Shown: positions 11,600-23,489, counted from the first letter of the stretch. The stretch is DNA of 64,000 nucleotides from Pardosa pseudoannulata (GCA_032207245.1 CM063505.1:172229922-172293921), one strand, 5' to 3'. The notes: a model not told the origin generated them from the sequence alone. Numbers and translations: made by a program.

Positions 11600-12399
11600 C
11601 AGGGTGTTTCATATTGAATGGGACAAAAAGAAAACATGATTTTGAAAGTTGTAATTAATATATTTAGAAAATTCAAATTTACTTCAAAACTACATTTATT
11701 CAAGTTTTTACAGGTGTTCAGTATGTGCCCCTCCGGTGACACGACAAATGTCTACACGGTAATCAAGCTCCTGCCACACTCGTGATAGCATATCCCCTGT
11801 GATGGAGTTCAACACTGCAGTTATCCGCTGTTTCAGTTCCTCTAAGTTCTGAAGAAGTGAGCGCACAAACACCTTGTCTTTAACGAAACCCCAGAGAAAA
11901 AAATCGCAGGGCGTTAGATCTGGTGATCTCGACGATCAATGAAGACATGTCAAAACCTGTGTGCCCAGCACGGCCAATCCAGCGATAGAGTAGACGTCCG
12001 TTCAGGAACTCACATTTTTATTCCAATGTGGGGGAGCACCATCTTGCTGCAAAATGAAATCAGGAACAGCTTCCTCCAGCTGGGGGAGCAACCACTCAGA
12101 GAGCATGTCTTAGTAAATGCCCCCATTAATCGATTTTTCAGCAAAGAAAAATGGACCAGAGAAAATGCCCAACAGTTACCGAGGAGGTTTTGGCATATTC
12201 GAAAACGCAGTACGCTTTCTCCTGCATGGACGATATTTTGTTTAACAGCGCCTCTAGCGGTGAGTTCGTCATTCGATAATGTTGCCAAATAAAACTTGTA
12301 TTATTGTAGTTACAGAATAAATTTGTTTCGGCTGAATATATCCATTACGACAGTCACACTGGGCTATTCTTTTTGTTCCATTCAATATGAAACACCCTG
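11600..12399 (-). mobile_element. Mariner-like element, internally deleted, 800 bp
   Basis: The left end is TA|CAGGGTGTTTCATATTGAA. The right end, read inward, is CAGGGTGTTTCATATTGAAT|TA, giving inverted repeats of about 30 bp with TA on both sides (11598-11599 and 12400-12401). Only the C-terminal half of a transposase on the minus strand is inside, so the N-terminal half has been deleted. A CTCF-like sequence on the minus strand (CCGCTAGAGGCGC, 12248-12260) lies near the right end. Confidence 0.85.
11708..12175 (-). pseudogene. Mariner-like transposase C-terminal half
   Basis: On the minus strand: WLLPQLEEAVPDFILQQDGA, with the Q-Q-D-G-A-P-P that carries the second catalytic Asp, is followed by decayed sequence. 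Then SPDLTPCDFFLWGFVKDKVF carries the third catalytic position (D in P-C-D). It ends LDYRVDICRVTGGAHTEHL and the stop at 11708, the usual tail of this mariner-like group. Stops occur near 12118, in the segment between the two catalytic motifs, and at the I-V-E-I-T junction. The N-terminal DNA-binding domain is missing. Confidence 0.85.
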
Positions 12400-12604
12400 T
12401 AATTTTACATGTGCTCATACATAATAAAAATTACTGTATTTTATACGAAGAATCTTTAAAAACAAGGTTGCAAAGCCTGTAGAAAAACGAGTGCATTTTA
12501 TTTCATACAACAAATAGTGCCTACTGATACTACATACAGGAGTTTATATTGAGAGATCTGTTTAGACACTTGTCGATTTATGTGGTGAGATTGTATATTC
12601 CCCT

Positions 12605-13010
12605 AATTAGACAACGCGTTGGTTACTCATAATTTTTTATGAGAACGTACTCACCTCCTCGCTTCCTTGTGAGCTGGAGTGTATTAAATTTTTGTTTTGT
12701 TTACTTTTTGCCTAGAGGCTTAAATTTATGTATTGATCTGCTTACTTTCGGAGGTTAAAGTGAAAACCTTCCACTTCGCTAGGTACTCCGTTAAACCCAA
12801 TTACCTTGACTTTGAGTTTGTATATTCCCTCCTGGCGAAAATCCTGTCCTTGTGTGTTTTGCCAAGTTGTCCCGAAAAGCTTCATTTCCTTACCTGAAGC
12901 GAATTGTTGGCCAACTAGTTGCTCCTTCAAGTAAGGAAAGAGGTGAAGGTCGCTTGGAGTGAGGTCCAGGCTTTGGAAGGTTTGTCGATAATGTTCCAGA
13001 TATCTTCTAA
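12605..13010 (-). mobile_element. Mariner 3' part, shared with 30785-31025
   Basis: This contains the C-terminal mariner codons and a downstream tail. The tail shares CAACGCGTTG, TACTC, TTTATG.ATTGAT and TACTCCGT..AAC...CC..TACCTTGA with 30785-31025 in the same order, so both are copies of one mariner family. No terminal repeat was found, so the boundaries are approximate. Confidence 0.6.
12742..12990 (-). pseudogene. Mariner transposase C-terminus
   Basis: The minus strand reads LDLTPSDLHLFPYLKEQLVG then QQFASGKEMKLFGTTWQNTQ and GQDFRQEGIYKLKVK. The D-L-x-P-S-D-x-H-L-F-P-x-L-K-E signature is diagnostic of mariner transposases and contains the third catalytic Asp. The natural mariner ending is replaced by an unrelated tail before the stop at 12742. 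Upstream codons are lost at the LTR-like insertion starting at 13016. Confidence 0.85.
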
Positions 13011-13015
13011 AACTT

Positions 13016-13957
13016 ATCCGGTCCCTGTTTTAGGTGACACAATGAAAAATAAGGTGCGTCTCGAATAATGAATTTATTTACCTCTGCTTTGGACATCATT
13101 TCCTAAATATACAAAAAAAAATTCCGATCACAGGTATGTGATTAGATACACGTAGGCCTGAGTAGAGACCTGTAACATCTAAGATCATACTCTGCCGAAA
13201 TATTGATGATCCGACAGAAGAAACAATTCGGTAGCTCTCGCAAAAATTTTCTGAAGTAATGGTAAAATATCAAAGCACAGTTAGCTTTCCGAAGGGAAAT
13301 ATGCAAGCAATCCTGAAGAGGATTATATTGAAAAAGAAAACCCAATGCACAGGGTATTGTTTCAATCTCAGCAAGCGATATATTCCAAGACGGGATTTCT
13401 CTAAATAAAACTCTCCGATGGAAAGACTGGTCGAGGCGACCTCCGAGTTAGCCGATGCGGGCTACTCTTTAAAGAAAAGATCCCAAGGTGGGATTATAGC
13501 AAAAAAAATCTCCGACAGAGAGACTGGTCAAGGCAACCTCTGAATTAGCTGGTTGCTAGCTAACTACCTTCTTGTCTAAAAAACAAATCTTCTCTCGTCT
13601 CTTTCTAGGGAAGGGGCCTCACCCACAATTTCACTATTGGATCATCTAGCAATGACCTCACCTTCGAACAACTGGATTGATCTGGGTTAAATAATCATCG
13701 GCCGCAAACCCAGTGTCCCTGGAATTCTTAGCGGCTAGATCCAAGTCGCGACAATTCCTTTGTCGTTCCGATGGTCATATTTCTGGCTGTCAGTGAAGGT
13801 GCCGGGTTGTCTGGTATATTGTTCCTCTACTATAGAGCACAGCAGTGTATACATCGTGGTGACGGGGAAAACAATCCTTTTGTATCCACACAAGCGAAGT
13901 CCACCTCTCAAAGCAAAGTTCTTTGATGTCGGCACACCGCTAAATAACGCCGTTACA
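13016..13957 (-). mobile_element. LTR-like repeat, copy 1 (copy 2 at 36087)
   Basis: A 942-bp block collinear with 36087-37029 from ATCCGGTCCCTG to CGCCGTTACA. Here it is flanked by AACTT on both sides (13011-13015 and 13958-13962), a 5-bp direct repeat that looks like a target duplication. On the minus strand it starts TGTAACGGCG and has AATAAA near its far end, which suits a solo LTR. The inner end does not finish in the usual CA, so the class is tentative. It holds an internal duplication around AGACTGGTC.AGGC.ACCTC (13420 and 13525). Confidence 0.6.
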
Positions 13958-14054
13958 AACTTTTCTCTACCAGCCACAAAATTTAGAAACTATTCTTCCA
14001 TATCCTGACGGGACATTGCAGTCTCTTCCTAAATCTCTGCTTGAGAGGAGTTTT

Positions 14055-14275
14055 AAGATTAAACTTCCCCCTCCCCGGAAAAAAATCCTGTCTTTGCGTG
14101 GTCAGAAACGTTGTTGCGAAATATTTCACGTACTCGTCTGAAGAGAATTGTCAATATCCTGGGTACTCCTTTAAGTAAGGAAAGAGATGAAGGTCGCCTG
14201 GAGCGAGGTCCAGGATGTAGACATTTTGGTCAACAATGGCCCAGCTGTCGTCTATGAACTTTTTTTAACGACACC
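14055..14275 (-). pseudogene. Second mariner transposase C-terminal fragment
   Basis: The minus strand reads LDLAPGDLHLFPYLKEYPGY, a stop, then QFSSDEYVKYFATTFLTTQR and QDFF. This is the same D-L-A-P-x-D-x-H-L-F-P-Y-L-K-E signature as at 12742 with Gly for Ser. It has one internal stop and no start or end. Confidence 0.75.
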
Positions 14276-14674
14276 ATGCGCTGGCGAAACATCTCAATCT
14301 ATCCCTAAATCTCTACTTGAGAGAAGTTTTAAGATTATGGGAGATTTAAACTTTGTTTTGGCATTTGAAGTGGTTACAAAGATTTTTAAGTTGGTATTAA
14401 AATCAATAAAATGTTAAAAAAAATTATATATGTTTTAAAAATTACCTTTTAATAGAATGGCCAATTTGATTCATCCTTTGTAAACGTGAATTTTTTTATA
14501 TATTTTTTGTTCTACTAAGTGCTTTAACACCTGTTGTAGTAAGTGCTTAATACCTGTTGTCCTTCAGCAGTTAAAGATTAAAATATGGTTACAAAATTTC
14601 ATTCAAGTTATTTAAAAGTCATTTTCTTTTTTATGTTTATTTAAGATTCTCTTAATAAGTGAATATACATCTAT

Positions 14675-15107
14675 CAGGGCCGGTACTAGGTCTTCCAGTG
14701 CTGGATTGCTATCCATTAGGCGGAGTAGACACTTACCTAGGGCTTCCACGCATTTTAGGGGCACATTAGATTAAATTGCATATAATTAATTGCAAATGAA
14801 TTTGTCCATTTTATACATTTCATATTACAAATAGAAGATTTGAAAAATGAAGAAATGGTACTAGCATAACGATCTTACAAACATATTTTCGAAAATTTGG
14901 TGCAATTAACATTTTCCAATGTTATGACAGCATTAAAAATATATAGGTGTCAGTGAACGAAAATTTTCAAAGTTAAAAGTGCTAAAAATAAAAAGACTGG
15001 AGTCACTTGCTGATATGACCATTGAATATGACGTCTTACAGAGCATAGAATTCCAAGATGCTCTAAAAGAATTTATGGTCAAAAAAGTAAGTAATCCTAA
15101 TATTTAG
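14675..15107 (+). mobile_element. hAT element fragment, left end to transposase C-terminus
   Basis: It starts CAGGGCCGGTACTAGG and continues CCTAGGGCTTCCACGCATTT-TAGGGGCAC, the kind of terminus seen on ZMYM1-like hAT elements. It reaches the end of a transposase reading frame at 15107. No right terminus belonging to it was seen, and most of the transposase is deleted. Confidence 0.6.
14890..15107 (+). pseudogene. hAT transposase dimerisation-region remnant
   Basis: Frame 1 reads TFSNVMTALKIY and then breaks. From 14949 a shifted frame reads VSERKFSKLKVLKIKRLESL followed by ADMTIEYDVLQSIEFQDALK and a stop at 15107. This matches the conserved hAT C-terminal block (F-P-N-V-x-x-A-L-R-I-Y ... S-x-E-R-S-F-S-K-L-K-L-I-K ... 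L-x-x-L-x-x-L-S-I-E). Part of the loop after K-I-K is missing. Confidence 0.75.
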
Positions 15108-15320
15108 TTATTTTTAATTTTTTAATGTATATAATATTTAATTACTATCGTTTACATATATTATATTGATTTGTTGATAATTTGTTATTTTTTGTAAAAT
15201 AAAGTTATATTCCTAAAATTGTGTTTTAAAATTATATTCGTAAAACTATTACTCAACAGGGTAGCAAGATTTCCACTGTCTAAGATCCGCCATCTTGTTT
15301 AATCCGACACCGCCGTCCTT

Positions 15321-15715
15321 CAGGGCCTAAGATACTTTTGTGCCCAGGGCACAATCCAAATTTGTCCCCTCCACCCCCATTGCAAATTTATATCGACAAG
15401 TTATTATCATAATTACAGTCATATAAAAATTATAACACTGAATTAGCAAACATATTTAAGAAATTAGCATTAAAGTAATATTCAGAATCAAAAACACAAA
15501 ATTTTCAATTTACGTAATCATGATTATCTCTGTTTAGCCATGCTAAAAATTAAGGAGTTTTAAAGACCTAGAGTGACCCACTTTTTTTTATTTTTACCTT
15601 GTCACACTCACAAGCTCTGTGGTTCAGAAAATAAATAATAATAGAATTAAAAATAATTTAAATTGAAGAGATGATTTAATGGTTTATAGTGGTACATTGC
15701 TAATAATCTGTCTTT

Positions 15716-15754
<39 letters not shown>

Positions 15755-16379
15755 CAGGTCTAAAAAAGGGGTTGTTGGAAATTATGTAAGTTAAAAACGA
15801 TTCTAAAAAAAGAACTCTTTTATTATAATAAAATAAATGAAAAAGACCCACGCTCGCGTAAGCTTTCAGGATAATCCGATCAGGCGGAAGCATTTCTCAG
15901 CTTTTTGATGAGTTTGCAAACAGATAAGTTGGAATTTGGAGCGTGGACATGGAGCGGTCAACACCTTCACGCATGCTCCGCTACGAACATTGAAAATGGC
16001 GCTTGTTGCTTTCCGTAAGAACAATGAGTTAATAAAACTTATTATTATCAAGAAGACTGTGTTCCATTCGCCTTAACTCTGCACCACGACCTTAAAATAT
16101 ATATGCAATAACCCATAGGATTAAAAGAGCACCAGGTTTGTTGAGGGAATTAATTATCAGATAAATAACAGTAAAATTAAAGTAAATAGGAAACAATATA
16201 GTTCATGACAAACACAATTACCTCGTACAATAGTTTATTAAAACTTAACGATGATAGCGTAAGTTTGCAATTTTCCCCACTTAATATGTGTTTCAAACAT
16301 TCGACTAAATTTTCGTGCCCCCTAAAATTTTCCTGCAGAGGGCACGTGTCCCAAGTGCCCGTGCGATAATCAGGCCCTT
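15321..16379. mobile_element. Non-autonomous hAT-like element with 8-bp target duplication
   Basis: The left end CAGGGCCTAAGATAC..TTTGTGCCCAGGGCAC and the right end (inward) AAGGGCCTGATTATCGCACGGGCACTTGGG are similar termini rich in GGGCAC. The flanks are CCGTCCTT (15313-15320) and CTGTCCTT (16380-16387), 8 bp with one mismatch, as expected for hAT. No transposase motif is visible inside. A TA/TG microsatellite (15716-15754) and AT-rich filler make up the middle. Confidence 0.65.
15716..15754. repeat. (TA)n(TG)n microsatellite
   Basis: A simple repeat inside the hAT-like element. Confidence 0.9.
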
Positions 16380-16770
16380 CTGTCCTTCCTAAAGATGGAC
16401 AACTGATCACCTTAATATTACTCATATCCTCATATCACAAGGGTTTATAAACAACACTCAGCGTGTACATTCTTACTGGGATAATCTACTGGCAATAAAC
16501 TACTACTTTCATCGACAATCTGTGACATGATATCCCTTTACATAACAATAATTGTATTGTTTATACTTAATTATTAACAATAACATTATTATTGACAATA
16601 ATCAATATAACAGGATTCTTTTCATATGTTTATTACTGGATTTCACTTTTTTTTTATTTGGATGCTATCCGGAATTACTTTACTTTTAATATTATTTTAC
16701 AAAGATCATATTGTCAGTTTTTTCTTTGCTAGTGATAATTTTTGATAGTTGTTTCAAATTGCTTTTCTGG

Positions 16771-16830
16771 GATATTTGACACCATTTTATAATGAAAATT
16801 AATTTTCATTATAAAATGATCTCAAATATC
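16771..16830. repeat. 60-bp near-perfect palindrome
   Basis: The central 36 bp (16783-16818) are a perfect palindrome built on CATTTTATAATGAAAATT and its complement with no loop. The symmetry extends outward through GATATTTGA/TCAAATATC with three mismatches. It could be the collapsed ends of a small MITE. Confidence 0.8.
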
Positions 16831-17786
16831 AACTCAAGCCGCTTTTCTAAAGCAAGATACAGCCCTGAAACCAGGATCATTTCTCTTTCAGTGTGAAATG
16901 TTTCTTTGTCAACGTTGTTAATTTCAACATTTTATTTTTTTTTTCAGTTTACAATAAATATCAAAATTCTAAGTTTTCTATTTGGAATAATGTATAATGA
17001 TTCAAAAGATTTTTATGTGCCGTCCGTTGCTGACAGCACCTCCCTAGGTACGTCACTGGCTATAATTATCCAAATCAAAAACGGGAAGCAAATCACATAT
17101 TTTTTACTGTAATTTATTTTATTCATAAATTTCGTGAACTCTACCATTACCCATGATTTGGTCACCTCTATAGTAAGAGATGTATTAGGATTTTTTTTCA
17201 TTTCCTTAAATATACTCTCCCTTATATTCTTATATTTTCCTTAAAAATATTTATAAACTAACCTAAAGACTAATTACGTTATGAATCTATGCATGTACCT
17301 ACGGTTTCAAAGAGAAAATAAAAGCTAGAAATAATTACTTAAATATTTTCACATTGTATTTTCTTGTAGAAATTTATACATTTATATCATATCAAAATAT
17401 TTATAGGAATAAAACATATATAGTTCTAAATATCATTTATTTACTTTAAAATGCAATGAATTTGTATTTTTATACCTCAGATTTTTCTCATTTTTTTAAG
17501 ACACCAAATATTTATTTTATGTGCCCGGGGCTTCAACCTGTCTTATAGCTTCTGATCGAAACAGATTCAAAAGTTCAGACTTTTTCAAACTTGCCATTAA
17601 ATTTTATTAAACAAAGGAAGCAATCGGGATTTTCTTCCAAAGACGAGGATTAATCTATATTCAATTTCATTAGCAAATATAAAATATTTGATATATCTTT
17701 TTCGCCGTTTCTTTTTGATTAGTTTCCCCAAATCATGTAAAATAAATAAGAAAAAACCGTTTCTCTCGCAGATATATTAGTAGTTT

Positions 17787-17797
17787 GGCGCCATCTG
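17787..17797 (-). promoter_or_regulatory. Possible CTCF-type site
   Basis: TGGCGCCATCT contains AGATGGCGC on the minus strand, which fits the arthropod CTCF core A-G-R-K-G-G-C-G-C. It is the first of three exact copies of this 11-mer in the window. The corresponding position in the duplicate (about 24915) has mutated. This is a motif match only. Confidence 0.25.
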
Positions 17798-18034
17798 TTA
17801 TACTTTCAGAGAGTTAAAAGGTTTATCCGCAGACAAAGTTTATCACTTTAAATAGATGGATAGTTGGATGCCATATACTATCCAGAGCTAATGGCCAGAG
17901 GATCTTAGTATATCTAATGTAGTATCTCACATCCCACGTAATATAACTATCACACCGGCAATTCAAACCAGGAAAAGGGAAATTTTAATACAAAAACACA
18001 TTTTTACTTTCTTATATCCGTAGTATAGAGAATG

Positions 18035-18790
18035 TGCGCATGACGTCAGGTGCAGCAAAAGTTGCAGCTCAACTTCCTCATTGGCAAAACATTTGAATTT
18101 CCTAAGGATTGCACTTATTATTGGGGTTTTAATTTTGTCAATTGTCTAAAAAAGGTAACAAGCTGCTATGCGTATGGCTGTACTAAGCGTTTCAAAAAAG
18201 GTGAAAATATTGGATTTTATTGCTTTCCTAAATATTTTACATTTCCTACAAATGCTTTGGAGGAAAACTTTGAAAAGGCAAGACTAGACACCAAGTTCTT
18301 CGAGAATTTGCGGCAAACATATTCAGAATGGTAATAAAACGTTAACCTTACTGTAATGTAATAATTACATAAAATTATATTCTAAGATTTTTTGTTATTA
18401 CTAAGTTGTTTTTTTTTCATATTTCTAATGTATTTTCTATGCTTTTGTGAGAAGTACTGTACCTATAAATGTAATTATTTTTTGTCCTTAAATGATCAGG
18501 TTTTCCACATTTTTAGTTATACTTTGACTATAATTCTTAATAATACTGTGTAATGTGTTTTAAATTTTTTTAATTATATAAATTTGTAAGTGCTAAAAAA
18601 ATCTATTTTGTATTGCTTGACCAGTTTCTGATGTTTCCTTCCCCTTCCCTTAAATAAAATTTAATTTTGTTGTATAAGTGATCCATATCGAAGCTCATAA
18701 TATACAACGAAAACAAGCAATGTTTTGCCAGCGAAAAGTTGAGTTGTAATCAGCACTCGTATTTGTTTACAAACATGCACTTTCTCTTTA
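18035..18790 (+). mobile_element. THAP-domain (P-like) DNA element, insertion in copy A
   Basis: The segment is absent from duplication copy B, where the flanks are contiguous at about 26018. Near its two ends are inverted matches: AACTTCCTCATTGGCAAAAC on the left against AACTTTTCGCTGGCAAAACA read inward from the right, and both outer ends start GTGC.CATG or GTGCATG. It carries a THAP zinc finger. The structure fits a truncated P-like or other THAP-transposase element. No clear target duplication was seen. Confidence 0.6.
18050..18334 (+). pseudogene. THAP zinc-finger exon of a transposase
   Basis: The frame contains VTSCYAYGCTKRFKKGENIG followed by FYCFPKYFTFP. The spacing C-x4-C with R-F-K-K-G and F-x-x-F-P-K is the start of a C2CH THAP domain, normally at the very N-terminus of P-element and related transposases. 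Here about 33 unrelated residues precede it, so the true start is probably the codons next to VTSC (about 18147). The His expected in F-H-x-F-P is Cys. The rest of the domain is poor and the frame ends at 18334. No catalytic part follows. Confidence 0.65.
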
Positions 18791-18859
18791 GTATTGTGTT
18801 CAACCAAAAATTCAACCTCGAGATTTAGATTGATTTTCTCGTTTTGGACCTCCCTGAGA

Positions 18860-19320
18860 CCAAAAATACCAAATTTTTGGAATTATTTGTATGTGTGGAG
18901 AGCACAATAACTCGAAAACATTTTAAAGGAGTGAAATCAAATGCTGTTGTTTTAATGCCGATTTGGACAATCCTAACTCGAATTGAGCCTCATGCTACCC
19001 GTACTGAGGAGTTAGGAAAAGGAGCAAAAAGGCAAAGGAGTATGGCTTGTGTTTTTTCAATGATCAGTGCTAGGGTGAAAGAACGTAATTGGTAACGACT
19101 AGTGGGTCCTCGTAATTTAGAAGCAGAGACCAAGGAGTACACCCATTGCCGCCTTAGCCTGCGACCCCAAAAGTACTGTTTGAGAACTTTTAGTACGCCG
19201 TGACATATTTTACTAGCCCCAGTCACCTTTAACAACGTATTTTAGGCCGGCTTGATCTCTGAACCCTTAACCTTCAAACTACGAGATCGTTGTCTATGCT
19301 GCTTGAGCTATCTCGGGTAT
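18860..19320. repeat. Insertion in copy A, carrying the 836-type repeat
   Basis: This material has no counterpart in copy B (about 26085-26170). From 19063 it matches the repeat at 836-1040. The frame at 18844-19095 runs into the repeat and is not a gene I recognise. Confidence 0.5.
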
Positions 19321-20534
19321 CAAACTTTCAATTTGTATATTATGTCAAAACTGTAGTTTTCTGCCAACTTGTTGGTTAATTCCTTCAACCGTAAATAGCA
19401 GTTTATCTGCTACTTCCGGGTGAATGCCTACTTCCAATTACTATCTGGTTTCCTATGCTGTTATTTAAGTTCATAAAATAACAGGTTAGCATAGCTAAGA
19501 GACGGATATTATGTATGAGATAGTGCTCAAATGTTTTGTAAAAGTAAGAACAAAACATGACTAACAGAAATAGATACTTTTCGAGAATGTCAAGAGGGGG
19601 ATACTCCAGATTTTTCCGTTTTTTATTCATGATTTATCAAGTCAAAGAGTTTATAAATTTGTCATCATTTCTATTACGATTGATGGTTTTATCAACATAT
19701 TTTACTAGCCTTCATAACAAAATATTTATGTTTAACCCTTTTTTTTCACGGTAGATACTCAATGGCAAGCACATATCTCAGAATAAATTAATATATTGAT
19801 ATATACATAGCCACAGTTCATGGGACAAGGAATTTATCACGTTTTTTTATATCTAAAAAAGGTACTCCAATATCACAATTTTCTGTGAAAGTTTACAGAC
19901 GTTTGTATTCAGAAAACCATTCACAGACCAAGAAAAAAGAGAGAGAGAGAGAAATTGATCACTTTATACACTATAAAGTTGGAAATGGTTTGTAACTTTT
20001 ACATGATATTTAATTCCCTATTGACAATATGAATACGTTTTGAATGTATAAATATCAGAAGAAAATCCCCATTACACTTATTACTTTCTCTGTTAAGTGA
20101 AGTAAAACCCTTTCGCGTGCCAGTTGTATTGACATGTACTAAAGGTTATCAATCATAATCTATTCTTGAAAATATGGTGTTCTTATCTTTAGTAAAAAGA
20201 GAGATGAGTAGAGGATAGTGTGTTAAGTATTTCTTTGTGACACTATGAGATAGCCCTTTTTAAAATTCAAACTGCTTTTTTTATTTATTTAATGTTTCTC
20301 TATATTGTTTACGTTTCTCGTTTGAATATCGCTGGAACAGTTTGTTAGAGTTGCAACACAAACGAATGAGCTGTTTTTGTGCGTTTTATAACTCAAAACA
20401 TTATATTTTAAGTGCCTATAAATAACTGCGTATTTTAATTTATGTGTTGGTGTTATCCAAATGACAAGGAAACTGTCACCCCAATCACCATGTGTTACCC
20501 TATTTTGAAGAAACATTTGAGTATTACCGCAAAC

Positions 20535-21074
20535 ATGCGTCCAACTCCGAAAGAATCACAGAGGTACGTCTTGATATTTCGAAAGAGACTGAAGTTGCTG
20601 CTCCTTTACTTTTGGATCCACGGTCTGGGTATACCTTCCCAATTCGGATTCCGATGCAGCTGGCGATTGCAAATCCTCTCGCCTGCTCTGCTAGAAATAT
20701 TTTTTGAAGGCAACAAGGCACTCTGATCTTATTCGACAGTGACCACGTTTGATATGTCCAGAACCGACAATTTAGTCAGGTCGTATTTGATTTTGGTTCA
20801 CCATGGGTTGTCCTTCCTCCTACGATATTTTCTCTATTCCCGAAACGCGGCCGTCAGCTAAGTATTACACAGAGTGCTCAGGGTGTACTCTAGAATTCCG
20901 AACTGCTCTCTACCGCCCTATTTCCGTTATGCGATGCTGGCCTTGCCCCTGGTGAGTGACTTTTTCATCATCCTTATCATGTTCCTATTTTTTAGTACTC
21001 TCGCTCAGAAACGGATGTTGGGCCTCATGGAAAAGAGCTTACCTGAAGGAGGGTGTTTTTACCCTGCATCTTAG
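20535..21074 (+). pseudogene. Gustatory-receptor-like gene, exon 1 relic
   Basis: One reading frame runs from the ATG at 20535 to 21074 with only two stops (TGA 20724, TAA near 20859), remarkable in such AT-rich DNA. It starts MRPTPKESQRYVLIFRKRLK, then LLLLYFWIHGLGIPSQFGF. Past the first stop it reads RTDNLVRSYLILVHHGLSFL and LRYFLYSRN. Past the second it reads PPYFRYAMLALPLVSDFFII and LIMFLFFSTLAQKRMLGLM. Alternating hydrophobic helices with L-R-x-x-L-Y-x-R between them suit the N-terminal half of an arthropod gustatory receptor. With 23490-23976 as its C-terminal exon this is one inactivated receptor gene. The family call rests on pattern, not a search. Confidence 0.5.
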
Positions 21075-21079
21075 TAGGC

Positions 21080-23430
21080 TAGAAAGACACCGGCCAATTG
21101 AAATCTCTCTACTTTGCGTTCATCTGCCTCGCGCTGAAAGGGCCGTTTTTGGAGCTGGGGCAAGTCAACACCTCTTAAAGAGAAAAGCCCTGAGCACACT
21201 CACTGTGACGTCACGGGATAAGGCTGACTATCAAAGCCATTCAGTTGAAGCTGTAGTTTTAACGACAACAAAAAAATTTGATTTATTATTTACTGGCGAT
21301 TATTTATAGCAAATTTCAGTTTTTTTTATTAACATTAACCGTTCTCTGACACAGAATGTATTGCTTTTTGTTTATTCTATCAAATACGCCTAAAATAACA
21401 CACATTTGTAAAACATATACACTCTAAAATTTGAATTCTCTAATAAAAAAGAATTAACTCAAGCACAAATTATAATCCTTCCAGATTTTCACAATAACAC
21501 CTATCATCCCCATAATCAAGATATTAACATACTTTATCTATTATATGGATAGTGAATTAAATATCAAAAGGAGTTATAAATTATTTTAAAAAACAACACT
21601 TACTTAAATATGTTTATAGTTTTAAAAGAAAAATAAAACATCCTAGAATTTTATTATTTATGCTTCTTCTACTACTTAGAAATACATTCATAAAATTTTA
21701 AGAAATTTCTACATTTAATCCAGGAAATATATTTAAAACTAATTCATCTAACTTCAAGTACAAAAATTTCCCCCAAGTTTTGAAGAGCAAAACCCCAAGT
21801 AAACACTGTACTAAATAAGGTAAAAAAAAACATACATTTATATGAAATTTTATTTCTCGAAAACAAAACAAAATCAGAATTTTTTTTACATTTGATGTTA
21901 AAATTAAACACGAGAATGAAAATTTCATTATTGATTAACAGAGTAATAATTCTATTAATAGAAAATTAGACTTTAACTTTATATCTTTACACTTGATAAC
22001 TTGATACATACACAATGAAAATATACATAACATGCTTAAGGAAATTTGTTCAAGATATATTAAAATCATTTACAATATACAACCTGTGAGTATTAACCTA
22101 AGTAATTAATACATCAAATATATATTTTAAGTCAGTAAAAACACAGGGAAAGTTATACTGACCTCTTTTGTTGAACTTTGTATTGTTAAAAAACACTGAT
22201 ACAGATAAATTTTTATCAATACAAACGGAAGAAGTTATTTATGGATTTGGTAACTATATGTGCAAAGAATATATTAATCTTCATATCCAAAAATATCCAA
22301 CGATTATACAGTTCGTTTTGGGATACACAAATTGAAAGTTCTGCCACAGAATTGAAAATATATTTGGATTTTTCCACAAATTCTAAGCTCTCTTCAATGG
22401 CTTTTGATAATACTTTTTCCTCTTTCCTAACAAAAGACGGTACAGTATTTTAGTATGTTACAAATAAAACAGTTTTTTATGTTATAAAATAATTATCTAA
22501 ACAGAAATTCACTATATTTTTTAAAGTATTAAAAGGGTTATATCCAAAGGTCAGCTTCAATGATATGTAATATATAATTACTTTATTCTTTTAGTTGCTT
22601 TACAAATGAAAATACAAAAATTTAAACCGTCTATACAGATAGGAATATTTTTCAAATATCAAACATTAATCAATTTATTATCAAAATATCTAATTCTAAA
22701 TGACGTTTTAATGATATAAAAGTTAATACTACATTATATTTTGAACTGTTTCTTTTAACTCAATTTAGAAAAAAATACAATATTTAACATGTTTTTTAGC
22801 ATAATTTTAATTAAGTAGTTAATTCTAAAGAAATTGTAATATTGCATTGTAAAATTTGCTAGTATTATTTATTTATGACAAACTACATTTTAATAGTTGA
22901 ATAATTTTTAATATATATGTTTAAAAAACATAGAATATTCTTATTTATTCATCAAATTTCTTCATATACGTTAGTCAAAACAAAAGTACTGTCTATAATC
23001 TAGAGTAACTGTAAAAAAAAACTACTTTTTAAGTAGGGGTTTAATCTTATATCTTATGCCTAAAAATTGTAAATAACAATAGAGTTTACTTACATGACAA
23101 TTCTTGTTCACAGTCAGGCTTTTATAGGAATCGAAATAATCCCCTTTTGTCCCAAAATTTCTTTTCTTCGAAACGAGAAAACTGATTTTTTGTTACCTTC
23201 GGAGTCATAATTACTTTTACAAATAAGAACAATACATTTATACGGCATTATTACAAAAAAAATTAACCGAAATATACAGGAATTGAATTCGCATACTCAG
23301 AGCAAGCACAAATGAATTCTCATATCCCCCGCTCAGGAAACGAATTCCGCCAACGTTGCCAATACGCACATTCCATACATATTTGTTGATTTTGCATTTG
23401 GCGACGGAAATAATTGGAAAAGTGATAACT
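21080..23430. other. AT-rich, probably intron or lost middle of the receptor relic
   Basis: No element ends or domains were recognised. The GC-richer frame at 21060-21309 (starting VFTLHLSRLERHRP) directly follows the receptor exon in a shifted frame and could be decayed exon sequence or a repeat. The rest is A/T-rich filler. Confidence 0.4.
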
Positions 23431-23489
23431 TGGAAGTTTCTGGTCAGAGTTACAGAATGTTGTCAGCCTTATGCCACTACGTCATCACA

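Larger units (their letters stand above)
17420..20400. repeat. Segmental duplication, copy A
   Basis: This is collinear with 24555-27880. Good matching blocks include TTAAATTTTATTAAACAAAGG (about 17600 and 24727), GACGGATATTATGTATGAGA (19501 and 26338) and ATCAGAAGAAAATC.CCATTACACT (20055 and 27501). It is diverged by substitutions and small indels. Copy A has material at 18035-18790 and about 18860-19320 that copy B lacks. No coding frame is shared between the copies. Confidence 0.85.

Noticed and set aside
12010..12292. Frames of 92-117 codons on both strands within the mariner-like element
   Set aside because: Shadows of the decayed transposase; the true reading is the minus frame with QQDGAPP and SPDLTPCDFF.
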